A DNA stretch of 64,000 nt, taken from assembly GCF_902806315.1 (NCBI RefSeq), contig NZ_CADCWD010000041.1, forward strand, positions 1-64,000, in the 5' to 3' direction. The notes beneath the pieces were generated by a model, which saw only the letters and a program-made list of their open reading frames with translations, did no database searches and was not told where the DNA came from. The translations under genes were made by a program, and so were the position numbers. Source of the DNA: an uncultured Sphingosinicella sp. (GTDB taxonomy: Bacteria > Pseudomonadota > Alphaproteobacteria > Sphingomonadales > Sphingomonadaceae). Of this stretch, positions 46,853 through 56,595 are shown in pieces (positions within the stretch are counted from its first letter, which is position 1; every line of letters begins with the position of its first letter).

Positions 46853-47838
46853 GCGCCCGGCCAAGGGTGGGCTTTCTCGGCGTCGGCTGGATCGGCCGGC
46901 ACCGCATGGAAGCGATGATCGCCACCGGCGCTATCGAAGCGGCGGCAATCGCCGAGCCGTCGCCGGACATGGCGGCCGAAGCCGCGCGGCTCGCGCCGGA
47001 AGCCGAGATCGTGCCCGATCTGCCGGCGCTGCTCGGCCTGGGTCTCGACGGATTGGTGATCGCAACCCCAAGCGCATTGCACGCGGAACAGTCGGTCGCC
47101 GCTCTGGAAGCGGGCGCCGCCGTCTTCTGTCAGAAACCTCTGGGGCGCACTGCGGATGAGGTGCGGCGGGTCGTCGACGCCGCGCGCTCGGCGGATCGCT
47201 TGCTCGCCGTCGACCTCTCCTATCGCTTCACCGAAGGCATGCGCCGCATCCGGGAGCTGATCCAGGGCGGTGAACTCGGCCGCATTTACGCGGCGGACCT
47301 CGTCTTCCACAACGCTTATGGGCCGGACAAAGCCTGGTTCTACGACCCGGCTCAGTCAGGCGGCGGCTGCGTGATGGATCTGGGCGTGCATCTCGTCGAT
47401 CTCGCGCTCTGGACCTTGGACTTTCCACAGCTTAGCGGCGCAACTTCCAAACTCTTCTCATCCGGCGAGCAGCTCGGGAACCGAACGGATGCGGTCGAGG
47501 ATTACGCCCTCGCGACGCTAGAACTCGACACCGGCGCGGCGGTGCAGCTCTCCTGTTCGTGGCGGCTCCAGGCCGGCACCGACGCGATCATCTCCGCCTC
47601 CTTCTACGGAACCGAGGGCGGCGCTTCGCTCAGCAACGTCGGCGGCTCCTTCTACGACTTCACCGCCGAGCGCTTCCGCGGCACGGCGCGGGAAACGCTG
47701 GCAAGCCCGCCGGACGAATGGGGCGGGCGCGCCGCGGCGGACTGGACGCGTCGCCTGGCCGCGGGCGAGCGCTTCGATCCCGCGTCCGAACGGCTCGTCG
47801 ACGTGGCCGAAGCCCTCGACCGGATCTACGACCGCTAG
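46849..47838 (+). CDS. Gfo/Idh/MocA family oxidoreductase
   Basis: A 329-residue NAD(P)-dependent oxidoreductase. The N-terminal Rossmann loop is VGFLGVGWIGRHR, the conserved Lys-Pro motif is CQKPLG, and the C-terminal sheet domain includes GGGCVMDLGVHLVDLALW, with the usual Asp and His of the active site. Relatives oxidise sugars, inositols or sugar acids. The start is TTG 46849, sharing TTGA with the upstream dehydrogenase, so the pair is co-translated and probably acts on successive steps of one sugar-derived substrate; the pathway is not identifiable. Confidence 0.92.
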   Translation: MSARPRVGFLGVGWIGRHRMEAMIATGAIEAAAIAEPSPDMAAEAARLAPEAEIVPDLPALLGLGLDGLVIATPSALHAEQSVAALEAGAAVFCQKPLGRTADEVRRVVDAARSADRLLAVDLSYRFTEGMRRIRELIQGGELGRIYAADLVFHNAYGPDKAWFYDPAQSGGGCVMDLGVHLVDLALWTLDFPQLSGATSKLFSSGEQLGNRTDAVEDYALATLELDTGAAVQLSCSWRLQAGTDAIISASFYGTEGGASLSNVGGSFYDFTAERFRGTARETLASPPDEWGGRAAADWTRRLAAGERFDPASERLVDVAEALDRIYDR

Positions 47839-47942
47839 GCGACAAGAGCTCTAGGCGCGCATCTCCCGTTTTCCAGAGCAGGCGCTTCTATAACGTTACG
47901 CCTCCGCTTTGACGCCACAGGCCCTCAAGCTAAGGAAGGGTG

Positions 47943-48911
47943 ATGACCCTCCCCGCCCCCCTCACCCGCCTTCGCCTTCCCGTCATCGCCGCGCCGCTCT
48001 TCATCGTCTCCAATCCGGATCTGGTGATCGCCCAGTGCAATGCCGGCATCGTCGGTTCCTTCCCGGCGCTGAACGCGCGCCCGCAGGCGCAGCTCGACGA
48101 ATGGCTGCACCGCATCACCGAGGAACTGGCCGCATGGGACCGCGACCATCCCGACACGCCCGCGGCGCCGTTCGCGGTCAATCAGATCGTGCATCGTTCG
48201 AACGACCGGCTCCAGCAGGACATGGCGACCTGCGCCAAGTGGAAGGTGCCGATCGTCATCACCTCGCTTGGTGCATTGGTCGAGGTGAACGAGGCGGTGC
48301 ATGGCTGGGGCGGCATCACGCTCCACGACATCATCAACGATCGCTTCGCGCGCAAAGCCGTAGAGAAGGGCGCCGACGGCCTGATCGCGGTGGCGAGCGG
48401 AGCCGGCGGGCACGCAGGGCGCCTCTCACCTTTCGCGCTAGTGCAGGAAATCAGGGACTGGTTCGATGGCCCGCTGATCCTGTCAGGCGCGATCGCCACG
48501 GGCCGCGCCGTTCTGGCGGCGCAGGCGATGGGCGCGGACTTCGCCTATATCGGCTCGCCTTTCATCGCCACTGAAGAAGCCAATGCAAGCCACGGATATA
48601 AGGAAGGAATAGTCGAGGGCCGCGCCTCCGACATCGTTTATTCCAGCCTCTTCACGGGCGTTCACGGAAACTATCTGCGCAAGTCGATCGAGGCCGCCGG
48701 GCTGGACCCGGACGCGCTTCCCGAAGGTGACGTCAAGACGATGGATTTCGGGTCGGCCACGGGTGCAAAAGCGTGGCGGGACATCTGGGGCTCGGGCCAG
48801 GGCATCGGCGCCGTCCGCGAGATCCTGCCGGCCGGCGGCTATGTCGAGCGCATAGCGCGGGAATATGCCGAGGCGAAGAGCCTGATTTGCAGGGAGCCAC
48901 TTGCAAAATAG
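47943..48911 (+). CDS. nitronate monooxygenase-like FMN protein
   Basis: A 322-residue TIM-barrel flavoprotein of the nitronate monooxygenase / 2-nitropropane dioxygenase family, which oxidises nitronates with O2. Characteristic stretches are RLPVIAAPLFIVSNPDLVIAQ, the ASGAGGHAG phosphate-binding loop with its catalytic-type His, and GAIATGRAVLAAQAMGADFAYIGSPF. Class II members of this family often have other substrates, so the reaction is not certain. AAGGAAGG precedes ATG 47943. It lies alone between the glucan locus and lexA; 104 bases upstream and 226 downstream are non-coding. Confidence 0.9.
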   Translation: MTLPAPLTRLRLPVIAAPLFIVSNPDLVIAQCNAGIVGSFPALNARPQAQLDEWLHRITEELAAWDRDHPDTPAAPFAVNQIVHRSNDRLQQDMATCAKWKVPIVITSLGALVEVNEAVHGWGGITLHDIINDRFARKAVEKGADGLIAVASGAGGHAGRLSPFALVQEIRDWFDGPLILSGAIATGRAVLAAQAMGADFAYIGSPFIATEEANASHGYKEGIVEGRASDIVYSSLFTGVHGNYLRKSIEAAGLDPDALPEGDVKTMDFGSATGAKAWRDIWGSGQGIGAVREILPAGGYVERIAREYAEAKSLICREPLAK

Positions 48912-49105
48912 AACCTGTCTGGTTCATCTTGTGCGATGAGCCGAAGCGACCATCTCCTGAACCGCCGCTACGGCGCCCTGGCGAACTCCCCCCCCCCGCG
49001 ATTCCATGTGGAAGTCGTCCCAGTCGTGCCAGTCTGAACTTGGCGCGATCCCGCCCGGCAACCGCTATGAGGCCGCTTGACAAGCACCCGTAACGTTTCC
49101 TACAC

Positions 49106-49120
49106 GTTCCATATTCGTTC
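49106..49120 (+). promoter_or_regulatory. SOS (LexA) box ahead of lexA
   Basis: GTTCCATATTCGTTC is an exact GTTC-N7-GTTC direct repeat, the LexA site of Alphaproteobacteria. It ends 17 bases before the lexA start, so it predicts autorepression. The rest of the 48912-49137 gap holds only a run of ten C at 48987-48996. Confidence 0.9.
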
Positions 49121-49137
49121 CAACAGGGGCACCGGGC

Positions 49138-49803
49138 ATGCTTACGCGCAAGCAACATGAGCTACTAAGCTTCATCAACGAACGGCTTGGGGAGACCGGC
49201 GTCTCGCCCTCGTTCGAGGAGATGAAGGAGGCGTTGGACCTCAAGTCCAAGTCAGGCGTGCATCGCCTGATCTCGGCGCTCGAGGAGCGTGGTTTCATCC
49301 GCAGGCTCCCCAACCGCGCCCGCGCTCTCGAAGTTCTGAAGATGCCCGAGAAAGCAGGCGGCGGAAACGTGGTGCCGCTGCGCGCCCCCGCTGCCAGTCC
49401 GCTGGTCGCCGCCAATTCCAACGACATCGTCGAACTCCCCCTCCACGGCCGGATCGCGGCCGGCACGCCGATCGAGGCTCTGCAGGGGACCGAGAGCCTG
49501 GCCGTCCCCGCCGCCCTGCTCGGCCCCGGCGAGCATTACGCGCTTGAGGTCGCCGGCGACTCGATGGTCGAGGAAGGCATTCTCGACGGCGACTATGCGC
49601 TGATCCGCAAGACCGACACCGCCCGCGACGGCGAGATCGTGGTCGCCCTCATCAACAATGAGGAAGCGACGCTCAAGACCTTCCGCCGTGAAGGCCAGAT
49701 GATCCGCCTCGACCCGGCCAACCGCCGCTACGACCCGCAGCGCTACCGGCCCGAGCAAGTCGTCATCCAGGGGAAGCTTTCGGGCCTGCTGCGCCGCTAC
49801 TGA
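49138..49803 (+). CDS. lexA: SOS repressor LexA
   Basis: A 221-residue repressor and latent protease. The N-terminal winged helix ([37 protein letters not shown]) binds the SOS box; the Ala-Gly cleavage bond is about 108-109 in RIAAGTP, and the catalytic dyad is Ser142 (GDSM) and about Lys180 (ATLKTF). RecA filaments on single-stranded DNA trigger self-cleavage. A canonical SOS box lies directly upstream. The 3' end overlaps the converging comEC remnant by 7 bases. Confidence 0.97.
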   Translation: MLTRKQHELLSFINERLGETGVSPSFEEMKEALDLKSKSGVHRLISALEERGFIRRLPNRARALEVLKMPEKAGGGNVVPLRAPAASPLVAANSNDIVELPLHGRIAAGTPIEALQGTESLAVPAALLGPGEHYALEVAGDSMVEEGILDGDYALIRKTDTARDGEIVVALINNEEATLKTFRREGQMIRLDPANRRYDPQRYRPEQVVIQGKLSGLLRRY

Positions 49804-51929
49804 AGCCGCGACGCCCATGGGTGGCTGCCGACGCGCTCGGAGACGCTGCTCACCTGGGACCGGTCGCCAAGGACGATGGATAGGCCACCCGTACGCTGGA
49901 GAAAACCCCGGTCGGCTCTCAGCCAGCGCGGCGTGCAGCCGCGCGGCAGCCGGCGGTCGGAGATGACGATGTCTGCCTCGGCACAGGCGCGGATCATCTC
50001 GGGCCACGGGACATGGTGCGGCGATTGCGTCGCGAGGATGCGCCACACGCGGCCGTCCCTCGCCACCTCGGCCCGGCAAAGATCTGGGCTGCACGGGACC
50101 GCATCTTCGAGGGCGCCGAGCTCGCCATCTTCGCCCGCGCTTTCGCCGAGGATGTCCCGCACATAATCGCCGGCGCGGGAGCGAAGAATGGCGAGCTTGC
50201 CGGAAGAGGTGCGAAGCGCAAGATGCTTGCCTTCGCCCGTGACGATGAGGTCCGGCGCCGGGGTGGCGAGGGCCCAGACCACCCCCGCCGCGATCGGAAG
50301 CAGCCCGAGGCAGCGCCAGCGGGTGCGCCACAGAGCGAGCCACAGACCGCCTCCGACGATCAGCGCAAAGGCGGCTCTCGGCATGGTCGGCAGGGTCGCC
50401 ACGGCACCAGGGGCGCTCGCGACGAGGTTCGCCAGGCCGAGCAGGAAATCGAGCGCGACACCCGTCAGCCACCAGACCGGAGCACCGGCACCGACCAGAT
50501 CGAAAAGCAGCGCCAGCGCCTCTAGCGGCATAATGACGAACGTGGTCAGCGGGATCGCGACCACGTTGGCCAGCGCTCCGTAGAAGCCCGCCTTGTGGAA
50601 ATGGTAGAGCGCGATCGGCATCAGCGCCGCCTCCACCACGAGCCCGGTCAGAATCAGGGCGAGCAGCCCCCGCCCAAGCTTCTGGATCGCCCCCTCCTCG
50701 CGCCGGGCGAGCAGTGCCTTGATCCACGGATGTTCGTGCAAGGCGACGATCGCCGTAATGGCCGCGAAGCTCAGCTGGAAGCTGGGGCCGGCGAGCGACT
50801 CAGGCCAGAAGAGCAGCACGATCAGCGCGCCGACCGCGAGCAGGCGAAGCGTCAGCGCGTCTCGGCCGAGCGCCAAGGCAAGAAGGACCAAGAGCGCCGC
50901 CACGCAGGCGCGGATCGTCGGCACTTCGGCGCCGGTGAGGAGCGTGTAAGCCACGCCTGCCAAAGCGCCGACACCCGCAGCGATGGGCACCAGCGGGAGG
51001 CGAAGCGCCAGCGTGGGACTCAGCGCGAGAAGCTTCATTGTCAGGAGCATGACGGCGCCCACCACTGCGGTCAGGTGAAGGCCGCTGACCGAGAGGAGGT
51101 GAGCGAGCCCCGAGGCCCGCATCGCCTCCGCATCCTTCTCCGAAATCGCGGATTGATCGCCGGTGGCCAATGCCGCTGCGATCGCCCCTGGGCCACCTGC
51201 GAGCCGGGAGCGGACATGATCCGCAAGGCGCTGGCGCACCGAGGATAGACGGGCGCGCCAACCCTGCTCGGCGGACGGTGCCACCAGCTCGATCCGGCTC
51301 GCCCGGCCCGTCCCGCCGATCCCCTGGAACCAGGCCGCCTGCGCGAAGTTGAACGCTCCCGGCACGGCCATCGGCGCGGGCGGCATCAACCAAGCCTTGA
51401 GACGCACCGTGGCGCCGGGTTCGAGCGAGGCCTTGGCATCTTCATCGTCGATGTTGATCCGCAGCCGCGGCGGCAGGTTGGTGGAGCCGGTTGGTGCCAC
51501 GACGAGCCGCACGACTTCGCGAGCGGGCAGCTTCTGGACGCTTTCGATGCGGGCAGTGAACTCCGCCATTCGGGCGCGCTCCAGCCGTGGTGCGGAGGCA
51601 CGCTCCGCCTACGACCAGATCAGGCCGCAGCCGAACGCCCCGAAGAGGCTGAAGATGGCAATGGCACGGCCCCAGCGGCTGTTCAATCCGGCCGCAGCCG
51701 CGCCGACGGCAGCAGCAAGCGCGGTGAGCAAGAACGCCGTCCAGGCGCCCTGGTCCGGCAACGCGAACCAGGCGGCAATCCCGAGCCCGAGCCCGACCGG
51801 AAGCCACAGCGGAAGCTGCTCGCGCTCGGCCTCGGCGACACGCTCCATCCGTTCGCGGAGCCCCGCCATGAGCCCGGTTTGTAGCGGCCATCCCGCTATG
51901 CTAGGGGCGCGCCAGTTCTTGGTGGCCAT
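49797..51929 (-). pseudogene. comEC: comEC/rec2 DNA-uptake channel gene interrupted by an in-frame TAG
   Basis: ComEC forms the inner-membrane channel for single-stranded DNA in transformation. The N-terminal part (from about 51929; SD AAGGA 8 bases before) encodes REQLPLWLPVGLGLGIAAWF and ends at a TAG at 51611-51609. The same frame then continues without shift through AERASAPRLERAR into the rest: DUF4131-like region, competence domain (HLLSVSGLHLTAVVGA) and a degenerate C-terminus. The downstream part could restart at ATG 51569. A single substitution (for example TGG or CAG to TAG) explains it. It may be a true pseudogene, a two-piece gene, or a sequencing error. An alternative start is ATG 51869. 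Confidence 0.75.
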
Positions 51930-51955
51930 GGGCCGCATCCTTGGAGAATCCGCGC

Positions 51956-53401
51956 GTGAGCGCAAGCACAGAGCCCCGCGCGCAAGACGCCGCCGTCGTT
52001 ACCCGTTTCGCCCCCTCACCTACCGGCTTCCTGCATATCGGCGGCGCGCGCACGGCGCTCTTCAACTGGCTCTTCGCTCGCCATCATGGCGGCAAGTTCC
52101 TGCTGCGCATCGAGGATACCGACAAGGCGCGCTCCACCCAGGCCGCGATCGAGGCGATCATCGAGGGCATGCGCTGGCTGGAGCTCGACTGGGATGACGA
52201 AACGGTCTTTCAGTCCACCCGCGCCGCGCGCCACGCCGAGGTCGCACATGCGATGCTCGCGTCGGGACATGCCTATCGCTGCTACATGACGCAGGAGGAG
52301 CTTGCTGCCGCCCGGGCTGAGGCCGAGCGCGAGCGCCGGCCCTTCCGTCTCAACAGCGCATGGCGCGATTGCTCTCCGGACACGGCCGCGCCCGCCGCGC
52401 CGTTCGTCGTCCGCCTCAAGGCGCCTCGCGAAGGCGAAACCGTGATTGAGGACCACGTTCAGGGCCGCGTCGTCGTGCAGAACAGTGAACTGGACGACAT
52501 GGTCCTGCTCCGATCGGACGGCACACCCACCTACATGCTCGCAGTGGTGGTCGACGATCAAGACATGGGCGTCACCCACGTGATCCGCGGCGACGACCAT
52601 CTCAACAACGCCTTCCGGCAGCTCGGCATCATCAAGGCGATGGGCTGGCCCGAGCCCGTCTATGCCCACGTCCCGCTGATCCACGGCCAGGACGGCGCCA
52701 AGATGTCGAAGCGCCACGGCGCCACCGGGGTGATGGATTATCACGGACTGGGCTTTCTCCCAGAGGCGCTCGGCAATTACCTCCTCCGGCTCGGTTGGGG
52801 CCACGGCGATGAGGAGATCATCAGCCGCGAGGACGCCACACGCTGGTTCGACCTCGACGGCGTCGGCCGCTCCCCTTCTCGCTTCGACACCAAGAAGCTC
52901 GAGAACCTCAACGGCCACTATATCCGCGAAGCCTCCGACGGGCGGCTCGCCGGCCTCACGGCACCGCGGATCGAGACGATGCTCGGGCGAATGCTTTCGA
53001 ACGAGGAGATCGCCCTGCTCGCTCGCGCGATGGAGGGGCTGAAGCCGCGCGCCAAGACGCTCAACGAACTGGCCGAAAGCGGGGCATTTCTTTTCAAGTC
53101 GCGGCCGCTGGACGTGGACGAGCGCGCCGCCTCCTTGCTAGAGGGTCAGGCCTCGGACCTGCTCGCCCTCGTCCATGCGGCGCTTAGCCAATTGCCCGAA
53201 TGGACCGCCGAGGCGACAGAGCAGGCCGTTCGTGAGGTGTCTGATGCAGCCGGTGTGAAGCTCGGCCAGGTGGCGCAGCCGTTGCGGGCGGCGCTGACCG
53301 GGCGGGCGACCTCGCCGGGAATTTTCGATGTACTCGTCCTGCTCGGGCGCCAGGAGAGCCTGGCGCGGATCGCCGACAGGATGGTTAAAAGGGAACAATA
53401 A
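51956..53401 (+). CDS. gltX: glutamate--tRNA ligase
   Basis: A 481-residue class I aminoacyl-tRNA synthetase charging tRNA-Glu. The HIGH-type motif is [11 protein letters not shown], the KMSKS-type loop is KMSKRHG, and [12 protein letters not shown] and [10 protein letters not shown] are typical of bacterial GluRS. GTG 51956 is preferred because GGAG lies 9 bases before it; a TTG at 51941 is also in frame. Many Alphaproteobacteria have two GluRS-like enzymes, so a non-discriminating or tRNA-Gln-misacylating form cannot be excluded. One base separates its stop from the gltA start. Confidence 0.95.
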   Translation: MSASTEPRAQDAAVVTRFAPSPTGFLHIGGARTALFNWLFARHHGGKFLLRIEDTDKARSTQAAIEAIIEGMRWLELDWDDETVFQSTRAARHAEVAHAMLASGHAYRCYMTQEELAAARAEAERERRPFRLNSAWRDCSPDTAAPAAPFVVRLKAPREGETVIEDHVQGRVVVQNSELDDMVLLRSDGTPTYMLAVVVDDQDMGVTHVIRGDDHLNNAFRQLGIIKAMGWPEPVYAHVPLIHGQDGAKMSKRHGATGVMDYHGLGFLPEALGNYLLRLGWGHGDEEIISREDATRWFDLDGVGRSPSRFDTKKLENLNGHYIREASDGRLAGLTAPRIETMLGRMLSNEEIALLARAMEGLKPRAKTLNELAESGAFLFKSRPLDVDERAASLLEGQASDLLALVHAALSQLPEWTAEATEQAVREVSDAAGVKLGQVAQPLRAALTGRATSPGIFDVLVLLGRQESLARIADRMVKREQ

Positions 53402-53402
53402 G

Positions 53403-54689
53403 ATGGCCGACACCAACGCCCGCCTGACACTTGGCGAAAAGAGCTTCGATTTGCCGGTGCTGTCGGGATCGGTCGGACCGGACGTGATCGACATCCGCAA
53501 GCTCTACGCGCAGACCGGCGCCTTCACCTACGATCCCGGCTACACGTCCACCGGCAGCTGCGAATCCGAGATCACCTATATCGACGGCGATCAGGGCATC
53601 CTCCTCCACCGCGGCTATCCGATCGACCAGCTCGCCGAGCATTCGACCTTCATGGAGGTCGCCTATCTGCTGCTGAACGGCGACCTGCCAAGCCAGGACG
53701 AGCTCAACAATTTCACCTACACGATCAGCCGTCACACGATGCTGCACGAGCAGCTTTCGACCTTCTACCGCGGCTTTCGGCGCGACGCGCACCCGATGGC
53801 GATCATGTGCGGCGTGGTCGGCGCGCTCTCCGCTTTCTACCACGATTCGACCGACATCACCGATCCCAAGCAGCGGATGATCGCTTCGCACCGGCTGATC
53901 GCGAAAATGCCCACGATCGCGGCGATGGCCTACAAATATTCGGTCGGGCAGCCGTTCCTCTACCCGCAGAACAACCTGTCCTACACGGGCAACTTCCTGC
54001 GCATGACCTTCGGCGTGCCGGCCGAGCCCTATGAAGTGAACCCGGTCATCGAGAATGCGATGCGCCGCATCTTCATCCTCCATGCCGATCACGAGCAGAA
54101 CGCGTCCACCTCCACAGTCCGGCTGGCGGGTTCTTCGGGCGCCAATCCCTTCGCCTGCATCGCGGCGGGCATCGCCTGCCTCTGGGGCCCTGCCCATGGC
54201 GGCGCCAACGAGGCTGCGCTCAACATGCTGCGCGAGATCGGGCGGCCGGAGCGCATCCCCGAATATATCGCTCGCGCCAAGGACAAGGAGGATCCGTTCC
54301 GCCTGATGGGCTTCGGTCACCGCGTGTACAAGAATTTCGACCCGCGCGCGAAGGTGATGCAGCGCACCGCGGAGGAGGTGCTGAACGAGCTCGGCATCTC
54401 CGACCCTATCTTCGACGTGGCCCGCGAGCTCGAGCAGATCGCGCTCAAGGACGATTACTTCATCGAGAAGAAACTCTACCCGAACGTCGACTTCTATTCG
54501 GGCGTGATCCTCTCGGCGATCGGCTTCCCGACCTCGATGTTCACCGCCCTCTTCGCCCTGGCCCGCACGGTGGGCTGGGTCGCTCAGTGGAACGAGATGA
54601 TCTCCGACCCCGACCAGAAGATCGGCCGTCCGCGGCAGCTCTACACCGGACCGACGCAGCGCGACTACGTGCCGGTCGAGCGGCGCTGA
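53403..54689 (+). CDS. gltA: citrate synthase, type II
   Basis: A 428-residue TCA-cycle enzyme condensing oxaloacetate and acetyl-CoA. The family signature [17 protein letters not shown] carries an active-site His; the earlier catalytic His is in [13 protein letters not shown] and the Asp in the VDFYSG region. The N-terminal beta domain ([25 protein letters not shown]) marks the NADH-sensitive type II found in Gram-negatives. It starts one base after the gltX stop with AAAGGGA upstream, suggesting joint transcription. It converges with the receiver-protein gene, 3 bases apart. Confidence 0.97.
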   Translation: MADTNARLTLGEKSFDLPVLSGSVGPDVIDIRKLYAQTGAFTYDPGYTSTGSCESEITYIDGDQGILLHRGYPIDQLAEHSTFMEVAYLLLNGDLPSQDELNNFTYTISRHTMLHEQLSTFYRGFRRDAHPMAIMCGVVGALSAFYHDSTDITDPKQRMIASHRLIAKMPTIAAMAYKYSVGQPFLYPQNNLSYTGNFLRMTFGVPAEPYEVNPVIENAMRRIFILHADHEQNASTSTVRLAGSSGANPFACIAAGIACLWGPAHGGANEAALNMLREIGRPERIPEYIARAKDKEDPFRLMGFGHRVYKNFDPRAKVMQRTAEEVLNELGISDPIFDVARELEQIALKDDYFIEKKLYPNVDFYSGVILSAIGFPTSMFTALFALARTVGWVAQWNEMISDPDQKIGRPRQLYTGPTQRDYVPVERR

Positions 54690-54692
54690 GGA

Positions 54693-55067
54693 TCAGCAGC
54701 CGACGCAGTCCCTCACGATCGTGAGGAGCGCGCCGGGCGCGTAGGGCTTGGTGAAGAAGATCGCGTCCTTCGGGTACGCGTCGCCCGAGGGGCGGACCGC
54801 GCCCGAGACGATCAGGATGCGGACGTGCGGGAAGCGCTCGGCCACAAGCCTGGCGAGCTGCACACCGTCGCCGTCCTCGCCGATGCTGATGTCGGTGACG
54901 AGCACGGCCGTCTCCGGCTGCGACTCCAGGGTGGCAACGGCGTCCGAATAGCAGCTCGCGCCCAGGACGTTGTAACCGTCATGCTCCAGCAGGTCAGCGG
55001 TCGCGCGCATCACGAGCGGCTCGTCCTCCACCACGAGGACGGTCTTGGCGGCGATAGCAGTCGACAT
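54693..55067 (-). CDS. single-domain response regulator
   Basis: A 124-residue protein consisting only of a receiver domain. The acidic pair Glu14-Asp15 (VVEDEP), the phospho-acceptor Asp59 (VLVTDIS) and Lys107 (FFTKPYAPG) are in place. Without an output domain it probably works as a phosphate shuttle, or by binding a kinase. It lies 133 bases downstream of a histidine-kinase-like gene on the same strand, and an Hpt protein is encoded nearby, so a phosphorelay link is plausible. Confidence 0.9.
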   Translation of the reverse strand: MSTAIAAKTVLVVEDEPLVMRATADLLEHDGYNVLGASCYSDAVATLESQPETAVLVTDISIGEDGDGVQLARLVAERFPHVRILIVSGAVRPSGDAYPKDAIFFTKPYAPGALLTIVRDCVGC

Positions 55068-55200
55068 GTGATGAGCACCCCTTGGTCACAGGCATGCCGC
55101 AAGCGCGACAGCCGGGGTAAAACTCTGAGATGCCCTGCGGCGTTCCCGAACGACTACAATTCCATCGTCGCTCTGCGACGATACGGTCCCCAGCCGGGAC

Positions 55201-56595
55201 TCAGCGCGCCGGAAGCGTGAAGGTGAAACGGGCGCCTTGCCCGGGGGCACTGTCCACCTTGATGTCGCCTCCCATCGCGCGCGCCAGCCGGCGGGCGATG
55301 TAGAGGCCCAGGCCGGTGGTGCCGGCTTCGGTGGTATCGACGCGCTCGAACTTCTCGAAGATGCGCTCCTGATCCTCGGCGGCGATGCCCTTGCCCTGGT
55401 CCGCGATGCAGACGGAGGCCGAGCCGCCCTCATTGTCGAGGCGAACCCAGACCTGTCCTCCTTCCGGCGAATAGCGGATCGCGTTGGTCAGCAGGTTCAT
55501 CAGGATTTGCAGCACGCGCTTGAACTCGCCCGTGGCGGGCAGCGTCTCGTCCTCGGCGGGACGATCGAGCTTCACCTTGCGGTCCGCGGCACGAACCGAC
55601 AGCAGGCCGGCCGCGCCCCGGGCAAGGTCGGCGAGGTCGATCTCGTCGGCTTCGGGCCGGAAATCCGGACGCTCAATCGCCTGCAGGTCGACGAGGTCGT
55701 CGACGAGCGCGAGGAGGTGGCGCCCCGCAGTGGCAATGTCCTGCGCGTAGCCGGCATAATCGCGGCGGATCGGCCCATCGGGCTGCGCACCGATCGCCTC
55801 AGCATTGGCGATGATGTGGTCGAGCGGCGCGCGAAGGGCCTTGTCGAGCCGCTCGCCGAATGCGGGCACGTCCGAAAGCTTGGGAAGCTCCTTCGGCTCG
55901 GGCGCGGTCGCCACCGGCGTCAGCCAGTTGGGAATGCTGCTCGCATGGCCGTGAAAGCCGGAAAAGCGGCCGGCGCCGTCAATCAGCGGCACGCCGCCCA
56001 ATCGAAAGCGGCCGCGCGATCCACCGCGCAACTCGGCGAACTGGTCATCAAAGCGGCGTTGCTCCGCGAGCGCGTCGAGGATCGCGAGCGAACCATCCTC
56101 CGCTTCCACGAAGCGGAACAGGCGCGTCAGCTGCTTGCCAATCAGCTCGGCCGGCGTGCGGCCGACCGCCGAGGCGGCGGCGGGCGAGACCGAGGTGAAG
56201 CGAAGCGAATCATCGGTTTCCCAGACCCAGTCGGCGGCGGCACGCAGGAAGTCGGCCTCGCGCTGGTCCTCCGGCTCAGCGAAGGGCGAGCGGGCGGCGC
56301 GCTCGGTCCAGCCGCTGATCGCGAGGTCGATCTCGGCATCGCGCGGCTCGGCGCGGACCCAGAGGTCGAGGTCGCGCTCGCCATCGGCCGCGGTGACGGG
56401 GCGCGAGACGACAATGCCAAGGCGGCGAGCGAGCCGTGCAAGGGCGGCAACCTGCGGAACGGCGAGCGGACCGCCCTCCTCGCCCCCCGCGCGCCGATGA
56501 AGACCGGCAAGCTTCGGGTCGGCCGCGATCAGTCGGCCGTCCTGATCGAGGCGGCCGCGGACGACGGGCAAATCGGGCGCCCTCTGCTCGCTCAT
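55201..56595 (-). CDS. PAS-HATPase sensor kinase lacking the canonical phospho-histidine
   Basis: A protein of 464 residues: a PAS domain at about 115-220 (ADWVWETDDSLRFTSVSPAA), a HisKA-like dimer region at about 245-310, and a complete HATPase (LMNLLTNAIRYSPEGG, VCIADQGKGIA, GTTGLGLYIARR). In the HisKA region the expected 'SHELRTPLN' reads DKALRAPLD, so the phospho-acceptor His is replaced by Lys252; His260 lies one turn later. It may be a pseudokinase, use another residue, or act through ATP binding. No transmembrane segment is seen. ATGA overlap with the DUF2336 gene implies joint translation. Confidence 0.88.
   Translation of the reverse strand: MSEQRAPDLPVVRGRLDQDGRLIAADPKLAGLHRRAGGEEGGPLAVPQVAALARLARRLGIVVSRPVTAADGERDLDLWVRAEPRDAEIDLAISGWTERAARSPFAEPEDQREADFLRAAADWVWETDDSLRFTSVSPAAASAVGRTPAELIGKQLTRLFRFVEAEDGSLAILDALAEQRRFDDQFAELRGGSRGRFRLGGVPLIDGAGRFSGFHGHASSIPNWLTPVATAPEPKELPKLSDVPAFGERLDKALRAPLDHIIANAEAIGAQPDGPIRRDYAGYAQDIATAGRHLLALVDDLVDLQAIERPDFRPEADEIDLADLARGAAGLLSVRAADRKVKLDRPAEDETLPATGEFKRVLQILMNLLTNAIRYSPEGGQVWVRLDNEGGSASVCIADQGKGIAAEDQERIFEKFERVDTTEAGTTGLGLYIARRLARAMGGDIKVDSAPGQGARFTFTLPAR

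Noticed and set aside
47889-47904. AACGTT core upstream of the nitronate monooxygenase gene as a further LacI operator
   Set aside because: Only the six central bases match; the CGTTCTCA half shared by the other sites is absent.
48987-48996. Run of ten C as a phase-variation tract
   Set aside because: It is intergenic, far from the lexA start and not near a recognised promoter spacer; more likely neutral or a sequencing-sensitive spot.
51609-51869. The short frame upstream of comEC as a separate small membrane protein gene
   Set aside because: It is in the same frame as the ComEC body, and its content matches the missing ComEC N-terminus; a single TAG separates the two, so a broken gene explains it better.
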